A DNA stretch of 64,000 nucleotides from Entonaema liquescens (Eukaryota; Ascomycota; Sordariomycetes; Xylariales; Xylariaceae): contig CADCSX010000007.1 in assembly GCA_902805475.1 (NCBI GenBank), positions 1-64,000 on the forward strand, written 5' to 3'. A program made the translations under genes and the position numbers. The notes under the pieces are model-generated. The model did not search any database. It was not told the DNA's origin and saw only the letters and a program-made list of their open reading frames with translations. Below, one piece after another: positions 40,137-52,378 of this stretch. Position 1 is the first letter of the stretch, and the number at the start of each line of letters is the position of its first letter.

Positions 40137-40687
40137 TTATACTGGCATGCCTGTGCCGTGGTAAGGACTCCATATGCCTCTTACACTGTCGTTGATACTT
40201 GTGACCGTCTTGTTAATCTTCTTGTTCTTCTCTCCACTCGAGTCCCGTAGTATCTCTAACTTCTTCAATATCTGGAGGGAATCCATGTTCTTCACACATA
40301 TGGACTTTTGCTTGCCATTGATATAATGACCGATGAGTACGGGGTGTTTTCGTGGTCGAGGGGAAACGGCGAATTCGATCTGAGGATGAGTGGAAGCGAA
40401 CCTGGCTAGCTGGGATTTGATAAAGGAGCTTTTGATGAAGACGACAACGTTAGGGATATGTTTCTTTGAGTATGGCACTTCCAAATAGGGTTGCTCTCAC
40501 TTCATTCCTCTAGAACTTCCAGAATAATCGCAATAATGAACGTCAATCTTTTTGCATTGTAAGATAAAAGCACCGAGGCCATTCTGCTATTGTGTTAGCC
40601 ATTCCCTTCGAATACGGTAGTGGTTGTTTAATAGTTGATGTTAATTACCTGGCCGACGGAAACCTTCTCCAACGCCCTAATCGTCAT
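40137..40687 (-). CDS. MRPL51: Mitochondrial large-subunit ribosomal protein mL43 (MRPL51)
   Basis: Component of the mitochondrial 54S ribosomal subunit, with the thioredoxin-like L51/S25/CI-B8 domain. Three exons on the minus strand: 40,649-40,687 (MTIRALEKVSVGQ), 40,501-40,583, 40,137-40,428; introns of 65 and 72 nt with GT..AG ends and branch-like GGCTAAC and CCTAACG. The joined frame gives 137 residues, the family's normal size. The first two exons supply NGLGAFILQCKKIDVHYCD and SGSSRGM, without which the domain would lack its N-terminal strand. Exon 3 carries the family signature ...YINGKQKSICVKN and SVRGIWSPYHG near the C terminus. It shares a ~600 bp divergent promoter with U1-70K. The N terminus is basic, as expected for mitochondrial import. 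Confidence 0.93.
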
Positions 40688-41286
40688 TGTTGCGCCTTTC
40701 GGGATTCGAGACGACGACAAGATCTTGTATCGTTCAACTGTGAATTTTTAGTGTACCTTACGGCAAGAAAATGAAGAAGTACCTAACTATTGGATTTACA
40801 GGCTGCTGGGGGGGGGTTGCGCGCTAGGCTGGTTACGTGATGTGTAGGTATGTACCTGCGCACGGACGAGTACATGCATTCAATTCCAAGCACCTGGATA
40901 AAAGTTACTTTCGCAAGTACTTCCCCTAAGTCACTTGTTTTGCCTGGAAATATGTCGGCTAAAATGTGTGAGCACCAGGTACATACCTAAAACAAGGTAC
41001 CTAAAGTTAGGTAGGTACAAGAGAGGTAGGTACAAGAGTACCCAGCTAAGCCAAGTGTAAATTTGAATGGAGCATTGGAGCATTCAAGCAATTTCCTCGA
41101 CTTCCCCCAAAGACGCGAAAAAACAATTAACTGCACTCTTTTTTCTTCTTTCATCCATTAATCAAAGACTGTGTCTATTCTCGACGCCTTTCTCGTTTTT
41201 CTATCTCCCGTATAACCTTCCCATTCTATCTGTACTTGTAAATTTACTATCTACCTATTCCCATTCCGGAGACCGACGACGCGACA
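40688..41286. promoter_or_regulatory. Divergent promoter region of mL43 and U1-70K
   Basis: 599 bp between divergent starts. It contains a run of nine G at ~40,809 and, at ~40,978-41,040, repeated GGTAGGTAC/AGGTACCTA motifs. The last 150 bp before the U1-70K start are rich in C and T. Confidence 0.5.
40978..41042. repeat. GGTACCT/AGGTAGGTAC short repeat cluster
   Basis: At least five GGTAC/GTACC units within 65 bp, including two copies of AGGTAGGTACAAGAG. A similar GTACCTGT array occurs upstream of TRP1 at 52,320-52,378. Confidence 0.8.
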
Positions 41287-42809
41287 ATGACAGACAAGCT
41301 TCCGCCAAATCTTCTCGCCCTCTTCGCGCCGCGACCGCCTTTGCGATGGGTGCCTGCTCCCGATTTTCCCCCGGAGCAGCGAAGGACGCATAATATCACC
41401 GCCGTCGCCAATTATCTTCCTGCTCTTGCTTCCTACAAGGATAACGATGGATACCAACCTACTGAGAGTTGGTTGCAGATGCGCGACAGGAAGAAGTTAG
41501 AAAAGAAGGCCCAACAGGAGAGGATATTGACCGAGGGCCCACTACACTGTTCGTCTTTCTGGCTTCTTTTTATTATTATTATTTATAATCCTATTAAGTC
41601 TTGTCAGAATACTAATTTGATTCGACTACAGATAAACCTACCGAGGATCCTAATATCCGTGGCGATCCGTTCAAGACCTTAATCGTCGCGCGACTGAGCT
41701 ATGATGCCACTGAGCACGATCTCGAGAAGGAATTTGGGCGCTTTGGTCCTGTTGAACGCGTATGTTACAGTCCTCTTCCCTTACCGCTTCTTGACTTTCT
41801 GTTCTTGTGCTAATACCTTTCTAGATTCGTATCGTGACCGATACACACGCCCACGAGAAGCCAAACAAGAAAAAGAAACCCCATCGTGGATACGCTTTTG
41901 TTGTTTTTGAACGTGAGAAAGACATGAGAGGTAATACTACCATTAATATTTCCCCTTGGATCCGGTTCTGCTTAACCCATGTCTCTCACTCGAGATTTGG
42001 CCCTCAAGCTTGCCTATCTCCTCCCCCTTGCCTTTTTAATCCCCATTTTCGTCTAGACGAGGTATAAATATTTGGTAAGGATTTACTGACAAATGCGCCT
42101 TGCTGCGCACGTGTGACTAGCTGCTTTAGATGGTTGCGATGGCATTCGCATTAGGGACCGCCGAATCAAGGTAGACGTCGAAAGAGGTCGAACAGTGAAG
42201 GGCTGGAAACCTCGTCGGTTTGGCGGCGGTCTAGGCGGCCGAGGATATTCCAAGGCTGCACCTCCTCAACCTCGTGGCCCCGGATTCGGAGCTGGGTTTG
42301 GTGGACGCGAAGGTTTCCGCGGAGGTTTCCAGGGCCGTGGAAGAGGAGGAGGGTTCGGGGGTGGTCGTGACCGCGGTTTCCGAGGTGGAGGCAGTGGCGG
42401 TGGCGGCGGGGGGGATTTCGGCTCTGGTCGTGATCGTGGGTTCGGTCCGCAGACTGGCTACAACCCGCCTCCCAATGCACCGGCCGGTCCTAACTTCGGC
42501 GGGCGTCGTGGATTTGGTGGAGGTGATCGGGACCGCGGTGGACCAAGCGGACCAGGCGGACCGGGTGGACCGGGTGGACCAGGTGGTGGGTATGACTCGC
42601 GCAACGGCAGTCGCTCATATGATGATAGATCAGGCGGACATCGTGACGGAGGCAGATTCGGCGACCGTGATCGCCGAAGCGGCGCCAACTTCGAACCGGT
42701 TCGTGGCGGACGAGAGTATCGCGACTATGACCGGTCGAGAGACGACGAGAGCCGGAAACGGGGCTACGAAGGAACGTACGAGGATCCGCGAAAGCTACGA
42801 CGCTACTAA
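41287..42809 (+). CDS. SNP1: U1 small nuclear ribonucleoprotein 70 kDa (U1-70K)
   Basis: Binds stem-loop I of U1 snRNA and helps 5' splice-site recognition in the nucleus. Four exons: 41,287-41,548, 41,632-41,759, 41,825-41,930, 42,121-42,809; 394 residues. The first donor is the less common GTTCGT; TACTAAT precedes its acceptor. Residues 1-~95 are the U1-70K N-terminal segment (LFAPRPPLRWVP, and the helix ending in DRKKLEKKAQQERI). The RRM spans about 104-180, with RNP2-like LIVARL at 104-109 and RNP1 RGYAFVVF at 151-158. The tail from ~215 is very Gly/Arg-rich (FRGGFQGRGRGGGFGGG) and ends in an Arg/Asp/Ser-rich stretch (RDYDRSRDDESRKRG), the fungal form of the RS-like domain. Antisense and frame-shifted long frames in the tail are codon-bias shadows. 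Confidence 0.95.
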
Positions 42810-43776
42810 GCCGATCAAATCTTATCGAGACAAGAGCCGTTTGTCTTGGTGGGTATCTTCTGTCTTCCGTACTTCTGCATCCATGCAAAACATCCCGACT
42901 TTTCCTTCTGCCTTTAGCCACCAAGGGTAAGCAAGGGTAAGATGGTTTTGAAAGTTACCGAATGAACGACAGCTACTTGATACCAGACGACGACCAGTCA
43001 AAAGGTAAAGAAAGCAGACGAGACGCCAGAAGGTTGTGCAGCCCAACCGAACTCAGACCGGAATCCTACTCTACCCCCTATCCAGCAGTGGCTCCAGTGG
43101 CTCATGTTTGATTGTCCCATTTATCTTCCGGATCACCACAGCCCTTATTGATACCAGACATTGGCGAGGTAATCCGTTTTTCCTTTTTAGCACTCACATG
43201 TACTCTATGATGACCGTAGGGAATAATTGCAAGGTCTAGTTAAGTCGCGAGCAATAAATGGCGAGTAGTTCTTTTTCCTCAGGTAAGGTCGGAGGTAAGA
43301 AACGACGGGTATGCCTACTGACCGGGGATGATCTTATTGTCAAATGGATAAGGGGAAGAGGCGTTGGACGGAAGTAAAAAAACAAAAGTAATGAGCCAAC
43401 TGGTGTTGTTATGCCGTGTATATGGAATAGCTCCTGTCTCCTACTTAACATGTTTCTCATGAGACACAGCATCAAATCGTATTGTAAGATAGTCACGAAA
43501 GAAGTTTTTAAAAAATTGTGGTCGTTCTAGACATTGACGACTTTATTGTAATGCCTTTCGACCAAGATATGCCTAACATGCCAATCCCAATATGTAAATA
43601 GCGAAATGGTGAAAACCCTGAATCAATTACGAAAAAAACCTTTCCGGCCCCTTTCTGTTTTTACCTCTTGCCAAAAACGCCAGCAACCATGGTATCGCCG
43701 TAAATGCACATACGAGAATATATACGGGAGAAGGGGAGAAATTACAAAGCACCAGACAATGTGTGTCTCCCGTTTC
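42810..43776. other. Shared 3' region of U1-70K and MRT4
   Basis: 967 bp between convergent genes. Short frames only; no splice-linked exon chain or RNA gene recognised. Confidence 0.5.
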
Positions 43777-44626
43777 TTAGTCGCTTCCCTCGTCCTCAAC
43801 GCCGTCCATGGCCTCCGGGTCCACGGGCGTGACTTCAGAAGTAGCCGCGCTCCAGTACGCGACGACCTTGATCTTGAATTCGCTGAGACACACGCTGAAC
43901 AGCTTTAACAAGCGAGTCTGCCGGGAATCGAGAACGTCGCCTTCCCTGCACACGACGTACCCTTCTTCCTTACCGACTCCCTCCAGCCCTTCCTCCAACA
44001 CGACGCGGCCTTTCACCATGCGCACGGGCATGCCCAGACGGCGCAGCTCGGGCTCGAGCGTGTGGCCCAGCGGCACGTCGTGCTCGGCGGGGACCTCGCC
44101 GCCGGTCGCGTACACGGTTCCAGGCGGGATGACGAAGTCCCTAGGGGCGACGGCGCCCGCGCGCGCGAAGTCGACCTTCTCGCCGGCGAGGGACTCGAGG
44201 TACGGCAGGAGCTGGGCAGGGGCGCGGTTGCTGAAGAGCAGGCCGACGGTGCCGCGCAGGTAGGGGGTCAGCTTGTAGATGTTGTCGGCGTAGCTGTCCT
44301 CGGGGCCGTGGCCGAGGGCGCGGGCCATGAGTTTCGTCTTGCCGAAGAAGAGGCTGTTTTATTGTATCTTTTTGTTAGAGATTGACTTTTATATATATAT
44401 ACATATACATATATATTGTGGTAAATAGGGCATACCGGCTATCGGACAGTTCCTGCCTCACGTCCTTCAGGTATGTGTTGCGCATGTTGTCGACGGCGAA
44501 GACGAAGCAGTGCTGGTACTGCGGCACGCATTCGCGGATGTTTTCGAACAGACGCTCCTTGTGTTCGCGGGTCTTCTTGTTGACCTGGGTAAGGTGGACG
44601 ACCTTGGAACGCTTTGATTTGGGCAT
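43777..44626 (-). CDS. MRT4: Ribosome assembly factor MRT4 (P0-like)
   Basis: Nucleolar P0 paralogue that holds the P-stalk base of the pre-60S subunit until uL10/P0 replaces it. Two exons on the minus strand: 44,436-44,626 and 43,777-44,353, 82-nt intron, 255 residues. The N terminus MPKSKRSKVVHLTQVNKKTR is the conserved basic Mrt4 start. The uL10-type domain follows (YLKDVRQELSDSR, then LFFGKTKLMARALG across the junction), then the Mrt4-specific insert domain with FVIPPGTVY and FSVCLSEFKIKVVAYW, and an acidic end. The C-terminal P1/P2-binding extension of true P0 is absent, as expected for Mrt4. Exon 2 is markedly G/C-richer than neighbouring DNA. Divergent from TIM9. Confidence 0.95.
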
Positions 44627-45092
44627 CGTGGCGGTTTATGTATGATATCGTGATTAGGTCCAATTGCTTCAATTGTTATGGAGGTTGACTATTTGAATAA
44701 GGACTTGTTTGGTCCCCTACTTTTGGATGTAGAAAAAATAGAAAAGAAAATATGCTAAGGATCGCAAAATTCCTAATCGATAGGCCCCGCCGAAGCTTGG
44801 TACAGGGGTCTTTGCTAGTCTAGTGCATTTGACCAATTAGAAGGTGAGATATCTAGATCCCGGACCCAAGAAAAACCGATGTTTTGTTATCGATAATACG
44901 AATGACTACGATTTCTTGTTAGGAAACTCGGACTTTAGCTCGTGAAGCTCCAGATCCAAGTTTTCAAGCGTCACTTTTGAATATTAAGAAGCTATTCAAT
45001 TTAAGATTTAAGCTTCTTAAGTTGGCAACATCCAACCCCGCGGTTTTATTCATTATCTCGATCAAGTCCCACTCTCCCAAACCACAGACGAT
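44627..45092. promoter_or_regulatory. Divergent promoter region of MRT4 and TIM9
   Basis: 466 bp between two divergent starts. No strong motif stands out; there is a CTTAAG-centred inverted element near 45,005-45,020. Confidence 0.45.
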
Positions 45093-45511
45093 ATGGACGG
45101 GTAAGTCAGCTTCAAGCTGGGAATAACCCCCACAAAGAAATACAAGAATATATATAACTAATTCCTCTGTAACGAACAGATTAACGGCAGCCGAGAACCG
45201 CGAGCTGGAGCAGCGCATGCAGAAGCAACAGATGAAGGTCTTCTTTGGTGTATGTGGATTCAATTTCATCTATCACCATCTACCAGATGGCTAACATCAA
45301 ATCCAAACAGCTCTTTAGTAACTTAGTCGACCACTGCTTCATGTCCTGCATTGACGATTTCACCTCCAAGTCCCTAACGGGCCGCGAGTCCGGCTGCGTC
45401 GCCCGCTGTGTCCAGAAGCACATGGCGCTATCCCAGCGCCTCAGTGAGCGCTTCCAAGAGCACAACGCCCAGATGACGCAACAGCAACAGCAAGGTGGCG
45501 GGTTCCGATAA
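45093..45511 (+). CDS. TIM9: Mitochondrial intermembrane-space chaperone Tim9
   Basis: Small Tim protein that with Tim10 escorts hydrophobic carriers across the intermembrane space. Three exons: 45,093-45,100, 45,180-45,249, 45,311-45,511; 92 residues. Exon 1 codes only eight bases (Met-Asp and part of Gly). The twin CX3C pattern is intact: HCFMSC then GCVARC, 15 residues apart, after the helix NRELEQRMQKQQMKVFFGLF. The C-terminal helix SQRLSERFQEHNAQM is followed by a short Gln/Gly tail. CTAAC precedes the second acceptor; the first intron has AACTAATTCC. Length and spacing are typical for Tim9. Confidence 0.95.
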
Positions 45512-46257
45512 AGCCCGGTTAGCTTCTGAAGGAGAGCATGTTTTTTCTCCTCTTTATGAGTTGTACAATTATGCTCGGAGCTGAGAGTTTTTGAGGGATA
45601 GCTGGTCAGGACTAGATATCTTGTCTTATGTCCTATGTGAAATGACATGGAAAATTACTGGGTTATGTCATGCAGTCTGGATCCCGAGTGCTGTTCGAGT
45701 GCTTTGCTGTCCGTATGGATAGACTCTGAGGCTGGGAATGGCCTCGATGTATTAATAGGGAGTATATAAGGGGTTACTATCTGGGTTAAACTCCTGGCTC
45801 TCAGCTTGAGCCTCGAAACATCACTATTTCAACTCCATATATGGACTCGTAAAATGCGTATAACGGTTGTGACAGGTTAAGAAAGGTATTGGTGTAATCA
45901 ACGGAAAAGTATATACCCAAGCTTCATGGAATCTGTGAGAGGTAGATATGGGCCTTAAGGTCTACAGCCTTTATAACAGTGCTTCTTGGTATACGTTTTC
46001 TTAGTACCGTTTTTTGGTTACCCCTTAACGAGTATTTGTAGTAGACCAAATATTAGACCAAGTACAACGGGCATTGCACTTAACATTCAATCTAGTCATT
46101 TGTTATAAGGCAGATATAAAAAAACATAATAGGCGTAGTTAGTCTTTTGCACGAATTATATAAAAACACTGTTGCAGACATCATAAACCTTCATCTAGGC
46201 AAAAGAATAAGCGCCGTTGATTCTAGTTATCTGCCTATATCCTACATAGTACCGCGC
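45512..46257. other. Shared 3' region of TIM9 and NUP192
   Basis: 746 bp between convergent genes; A+T content rises towards NUP192. No gene or RNA recognised. Confidence 0.5.
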
Positions 46258-49200
46258 TCATTCCAGACCCTCGCCCAGTACAGTTCGCACGAGCTCTAGC
46301 TGCTCCACCACCTTTTCTTCAAGCTTGCTCTCAAACCCTCTACCCTTGCTCCGATCCGAGGGTGGCATGCTTCTCCACTCCGCCTCGCGTGACCCCAGCG
46401 TCACCAGTCTCTCCCTTAGGAGTTTTCGACGGTCTATCCAGAAATCGACGCTCTCTTGAAGCGCCGCCGTGTCCCACTCGACTGCCGGTATGTCCCTAGC
46501 ATTATTAGAGCGTAAAGCCCCCAGCACGCGGGTCATTAAGGCTAACGAGTGGATCTCGGACACCGATAGGAGCGTGATATAGTCGCGGTCATGGCGGTCT
46601 CGCCTTCGACTATCACTGGGGGCTCAAATCTCTCAACGCTGGATTGCATAAGGTTGGGGAATTGATTAAGCACGTATGCGACTTCAGGCGCAATGGTAGT
46701 ACCCAATGCAGTTAAGATATTGAGGAGCAAAGGAACAATTCCCTTAGCCCATATGCTATAGCAGCGTTGTAGACCAACCGAATCAGCAAACGGCTTCACG
46801 TTCGACCGCCGTAGGTAGCTGGCCAAGGTGGCCGTGGTAATATGGTTGAGCAGGCCGTCGCATGCTAATTGTTCTGCTACTAACGGCAGTGTAGACAATT
46901 CCAATAGGAAAAGAATTGATAGCTCTCCATATATAGGGTCGCCTTGGTCGGCAATCCTGTCTGCCCATGAATACAGAGAGACAGCGGCCTGCACCACGTC
47001 GTGGGTGGTTAGGATATTAAGAATCTGTGTTTGATTCTGGTCCATCCCCGGGAAGCAAAGGCAGGCTTGTAGGATGGCATTAAGAAGAGCGAAGTCGTTT
47101 GGCGAAACGGATGGTTGCGTGTCGTGAACTAAAGACACCAGAGTTCGGAATCCCTTGGCAACGGTGATGTCAATAATGCTCAAAACAGTCTGAGTAACAA
47201 TCGCCGTAGACACGGCGCCGCCATGCTTATCGGGAGATGCGTCCGTCAGTGATCGAACCTGAGCTCGCAATGTGACATATAATAGCTTAAGAAGTGTTCG
47301 GTATATCGACAGATTCTCTGCTCCGTATGGTTCCTGAACGGTACTAACTGTTGCCCATAAGGCCGTCAAAAGCTGATTAATATCCCCGGGGGACGGGGCG
47401 CTATCGACAACCCTTTGCACAAGCATAAGTGCCAAGTTCACTCGCGATTCAGCAAGGCGCTCAAAGACCTGGTCATGACTTTGCGTATCTTCATTTGCTT
47501 CTAAGCACTGCTGGGCAACCTGAATAGACTGTTTTTTCAGAGTGTTATTACTTGGTAGACAGGTGCTTAGTTCAAGAAGGAGGAATTCCCAGGCGTGATA
47601 AAGACTCTATATACATGTTAGCGGAGATCGGGTTCGAATAGGAGGTGCAATAAACTTACGATTTGAGCGTCGACTAGTGATAGATTGGAGTTGGCCTTCT
47701 CCATCTCGCTTCTGAACCCGTTATTCCGAGGGCCAACCCAGCCTGAGTCAAATGCGAGCAACCTGTCTGCAAAGCCTAGGGCGTAGTAGAAACCGACCCC
47801 TAGAGACCGAGGTTCGAGCAAGGTCCGTTTGAAATTGTCGAGACTACAGCCAGAATACTGGTTGCTGAAATTCCGGGCGAAATTGACTTGCAGGCCTCTA
47901 TTGTAGCCGGAGACGGCCACGCCGTCTCGTAGGTAGTAGTCCAAATCGCGTGTTAATTCATTGGCAAACTTATCGGCTTGGCCTATTTGTCGAAGGTGGA
48001 AGAGTTGCATAGCAAATATCTCGGCAACATATGCAGCGATCCGCGCTTCGGTACACGCTCGTAATACATTGGACCTGGTAGTAATGGTTGATGATTTAAG
48101 GTCCCGCACAAACCTTCGGAGTTCTGCTAGGAAGCTGGTATTTTTCTGTAGAGTAAAAATAGTCCACGGCCAAAAGTTTTGGGCCGATGTGATGAAATCC
48201 AAAATTGAGAGTACCTCTGACTCTTCAATCTCAGATATAGAACTCAGCCTGTCGAGAGCAGAAGTGAGTACAGAACTTGAAGATGGTTCTGCTGCTTTGT
48301 CGGTACCATTCTTAGCATCGCGTGGTGTTTTTCCCGTGAGAAGACAGTTCGCCATCCACTGTTGTCTGTTCCTAACAATGGTCGAGAAGAACCGCCAGAT
48401 TGCATTGACTTCCTGGGCTTGGTCGAAAGGCTTATCTAACATAGACAACAGTTGAAGGAACGAGCGAGACGTCTGGGGACCAAGATATCCGAGTAAAGAA
48501 GGCGGCTCCCCGGTGCTTTTCCCGGAACTGATCACCAACGCTTCTAGAAGCTCGATAGCTGGTCCTCTGAAAGTGTCATGACAAGCACAAACACGGGCGA
48601 CAAATGGCGTTGCTTTAAATAGCTGGTGCTCAACTGTACTCGAAGGCCGGTCGAGGAAATTTGCGACTCTCACTAAGCTCTTTGCAAGCTTGAGCACCGC
48701 TTTCGTCTGGGCACGGAAAGCCTCAGACCTGTTCGCGTATACGGTATATCCGTACGGTTGCGTCGCCGCAACGAGGGTCACGAGGAGTGGTTGGATACGA
48801 AGACTTCCGGCTGATGGCGCGAGGAAGCTGTCTAAGACATACTTAGCAGCCGGTTCTAGGGCCGACATTAAGAATGTCTTCGAATTTATATCATCCATAC
48901 TAAATGTGTAGTAGATGACTTTGTCCATGATCGGTACTACATCACGTACGAGGACCATGCGATCTAAATCGGACGCAAATCTCCATGTAGTCGAGCTTTC
49001 CAGAATGTCCATCGATGCCCGTACAATCGACAAGGAAATCTGGGCCACTATTTTGTCCGAGACGCCTAGCCATATATCTTGGGTTTGCTTTTGCCTAGAG
49101 TTTGTCTTTGCGCCTGTTCTACGCCGCACGGAACTGTCCATGGCGCTGTCAATGAGATCAGAAAAGAGGCGAACAGCAGACATCAGGAACTCCAACCGCG

Positions 49201-51963
49201 TATCGGACAAATCAAGGCTTCCAACTAGCCTGGCGAGTCGGCCGCCTTGGCTTTGGTTGCCGAGAATTGTACATCGCGACATATACGACCAGACTCTGCC
49301 TGGGCATATCGGCAGGGCAGCGTGGAGGAATTGCAGGCAAGCTGCTACAGCGGCTAATACATTGTTTTCTGGGTCTGCATCCAGGAGAAGGTCCAGCGTA
49401 TCACAAACAACGGATATGACATCTTTGGTTCGTGATAACGCTCGACTGGCTTCACCTACAATGGCCAGCGCAGCTTCTGGGATTTCAGAAGAGCTTTCAT
49501 TCGAGGTTTGATTTTTCACGCATTCTGTACGGACAAGCGTAGCAAGTAGCGACACTGCCTCCGCGGTCTCTTCCGTGGTAAGCTCCCCTAGTTCCAAATT
49601 ATACTTATTTGCAACAAGGTTGGCGTCTAGTCGCTTTCCAAGCAGGGCCAGGGCAGAATGCTCATAGTCCACTTGAACGATTCTTCCTTCGTCTGCAAGG
49701 AAGCGACCGTAGGTGCCCGCCGGTATTATAAAAGGCTCCTCTTCTGCTGTAATCCGTCTTCGACTCGTTACTGGCGTAAGGAGGGGGAAATCTTCTATGA
49801 ACTGAAAACTATTAGAGTTATCCTCTTCATAAGCGAGTTGATAACCGTTGAAGTCATCGGGTAAAGTAAATGTGAGTGTCGGCGTTTTTTGAAGAAGTTT
49901 CAAGATGAGTTCGCGATTATGATCATTAGTATGCGAAGAATAGAGAGTTCGACTCAGTGTAAGAAATGGGATAAATTCGTAGGGGAAACGGTTCAGCGCC
50001 TGATGAAAATAGCTTTCGAGGATGACCTCGTCGTTTAAGGCTAGGGTAATGACATCTTGCTCAGTGGAGGTAGTACGATATTGTGAGAGATCCCAATAAC
50101 CTTGACCACCAGAGAGCACGGTTGTCAGAGCGTAGAGCGGCTCTGATTTGTATCCTACGAAAGGATAGGTAATCCGAAGCAAGTCTAAGAACGCGCATCT
50201 CATGCGGGAGCCGACTGAATCCGGAAATATCGCATTATCCGAGGTGCCAAGACAAGAGGACATAGCAGCAATGACATCGTATACTCTCGCCCGGTCGGTA
50301 GCTACAACTGCGAGTACCTGGACCCGTTTGAAATCACGGTCCAAGCTCTTGTTGATGAGAAAGTCGTCATATCTTCGCTTGTCGATTGTAGTGATGCTCC
50401 CCGCAGAGTTCCTCCTGCCTAGAGTTGGAACCATCTGAGTAGCAGAATCGTAATTCTCAACGGCCTTTTCGTTTTGAATTGTATCCCGTCTCTCTGCACG
50501 TTCTTGGTAGGATGAGAACATAGCATGTACTACCGGCACCCAGGCGAATAAAACCGGAACCGCATACAATGAACCTTGGTCAATTAAGCCTTCCAGCACA
50601 TCATGGATTTGTTCAAGAATACTCGAAGAGGCAAGGTATTCGTCGTCTGTATTCAAATCTACATCTCCCTCGAAAAAGCTCATCATCCGGGGAAGATTAA
50701 GAATAGAGAGAGAGATGACACAGACGAGACACTGTAGGGGATTTGCCAAGTCCGATATACTTCCTGGAAACTGGGCATAATGTTAGCAAATATTTCTACT
50801 CCTATATCAGCTTCAAGTAACTTACCGCCTGTAGCTGTCCCAAAAAGCCTAGTGTATTGACTAACGAAAACCAGCTCTGAGCAAGTTGGGCAGATACAAA
50901 TACATCACTTGACAAATCAAGGAGCTGAAATACGATAACCATACGGTGAAGGGCTTCCGTGAGCCACGTCTGAATCCACCTCTCATTAAGCTCATCTGTC
51001 AGCAAGGACTTGTCCCCCACCGCGGTGTTGAGAGGGATTTGAGAACGCGAGATAGATTCGGGAAGGAGGCCCAAATATTGAGTGACGAGGGCGTGGAAGG
51101 TCTTAGTGGGCGTATCATTTGGGGATTTCTGAGGCTGCTTGGGGGACATGCCATAAGCTTTGAGATAAGACTTTCGAATTGTCTCTGAGGCATCGGATGG
51201 TGGTGAAGAGGGCATGCTTTCTTGCAGTATTAATGTAAAAATATAGTCATTTGTAGCAGCATAATAGCGGCATTCGTCTAGATAGGTCTGGAATATACGC
51301 TGCTTCCTACTCTCAGGCTTCTCGAAGTTCGCCTGGATGTCGGCGGCGTCGAGCGTGCTCACGATATTGAAGCCAGGGAGAATATTTGTGGTTTGCGCAT
51401 TCGAAGCGCCAGCGGCTTCGCGTAGACTCGCGACATCTTGGTTTGAGATAGGACCTAAGAGCTGATTGCGAGGACGTGATTGGAATTCAATAACAACTAC
51501 TCGAAGAGCAGCAATCTCGTTGATGCTAGCAGTCTTGCTCAGCCAAAGGGTATCTTCTTTGATGACATTGATATCGTATTTGTCATTAGGGGCAGGAGTG
51601 ACCTGGATGGCAGCCGTCTTTTTAACAAATGCTGCATTATGAGGACTCCTGCTACTTGGCGGAACGAAGGCCGAGCCTGGTTGAGTGAAGAAGGATTGGA
51701 CTAGAGGGTCGGTGAGAAAGTCGACGACGGCAGGACTGCTCTGCCGATGGCCGGAGGGATCTGTGAGTGCTGAAGCCAATAGCTTCCACGATCTAGAGAG
51801 AGAGAGTAAGGAATGTAGTCAGTAGCTGAAGATAGTTGAGATAGTTAAGAGAGTATAGCTTTGTGATTATTCGCGGTCGTTGGACTTACAAGACGACAGT
51901 TTCGCCCTTCAAACAGGGCTCCAAAGGAGGTAAATAAACATGATCGGATAGTGGTTCTGCCAT
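46258..51963 (-). CDS. NUP192: Nucleoporin Nup192 (Nup205 family), with a probable frameshift near the 3' end
   Basis: Large alpha-solenoid scaffold of the inner ring of the nuclear pore. Exons on the minus strand: 51,890-51,963 (MAEPLSDHVYLPPLEPCL...), 50,826-51,792, 47,660-50,770, and from 47,606 down. Exon 3 must use the acceptor GCCCAG at 50,771 (giving FPGSISDLANPL), because the nearer CAG would break the frame. The whole protein is helical-repeat-like; the N-terminal part has DTLWLSKTASINEIAALRVV and DECRYYAATNDYI. The frame breaks between 46,563 and 46,622: upstream reads ...RFEPPVIVEGETAM, downstream reads ...DYITLLSVSEIHSLALMTR to the stop at 46,258. Either one C is missing in the C5 run at 46,618-46,622 (total ~1,833 residues) or a 62-nt intron 46,555-46,616 is removed (1,812 residues). 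I favour the missing base. The size agrees with fungal Nup192 (~1,700-1,800). Confidence 0.9.
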
Positions 51964-52319
51964 TGCTGCAGCTATCAGCAGGCAATGCGCAGGTAACTGT
52001 GCATCGAATGCATGTGTGAATTAGCGAAGGACGAGAAGCTGTTAGCTTTTCGCTGCGACGCGGTTTAAGAGAATGTTGGAAAATCGCAAAACCGCGGGTT
52101 GCTGCTCTTTCATTGGAGCTTCCAGAGGATGCTAACGCTAACATAAAAAAGAATGTTCAAGCGTCAGAGCTTCCGACTTTGCATGTACCCGTTACACGTA
52201 CCCACTCATAGAGGTACATGAGATACTGCAATGCTTGCATCTGATTGAAGCTAGTGTACTGTGGCGATGGACCTACTGTTATCGATAAGGTATGCCCATT
52301 TAGCCTCAGCCTTATTACG

Positions 52320-52378
52320 CCTGTACCTGTACCTGTACCTGTACCACTGTACCACTGTACCACTGTACCACTGTACCT
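52320..52378. repeat. GTACCT hexamer and CACTGTAC octamer array
   Basis: Four CTGTAC units in hexamer spacing followed by four CACTGTAC units in octamer spacing. This is a clean minisatellite in the NUP192/TRP1 promoter; a switch of period within one array points to slippage. Confidence 0.9.

Noticed and set aside
42274..42930. Long plus-strand frame and antisense frames over the U1-70K tail
   Set aside because: They arise from the Gly/Arg-rich, G/C-rich codons of the real frame; the spliced U1-70K reading is conserved and continuous.
48915..49511. 198-codon plus-strand frame within NUP192
   Set aside because: Antisense shadow of an intact nucleoporin exon; no motif, no promoter context.
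50763..50770. Using the CAG at 50,764 as the acceptor of NUP192 exon 3
   Set aside because: It puts the exon out of frame and reaches a stop within ~30 codons; the upstream GCCCAG acceptor at 50,771 keeps the 3.1-kb exon open.
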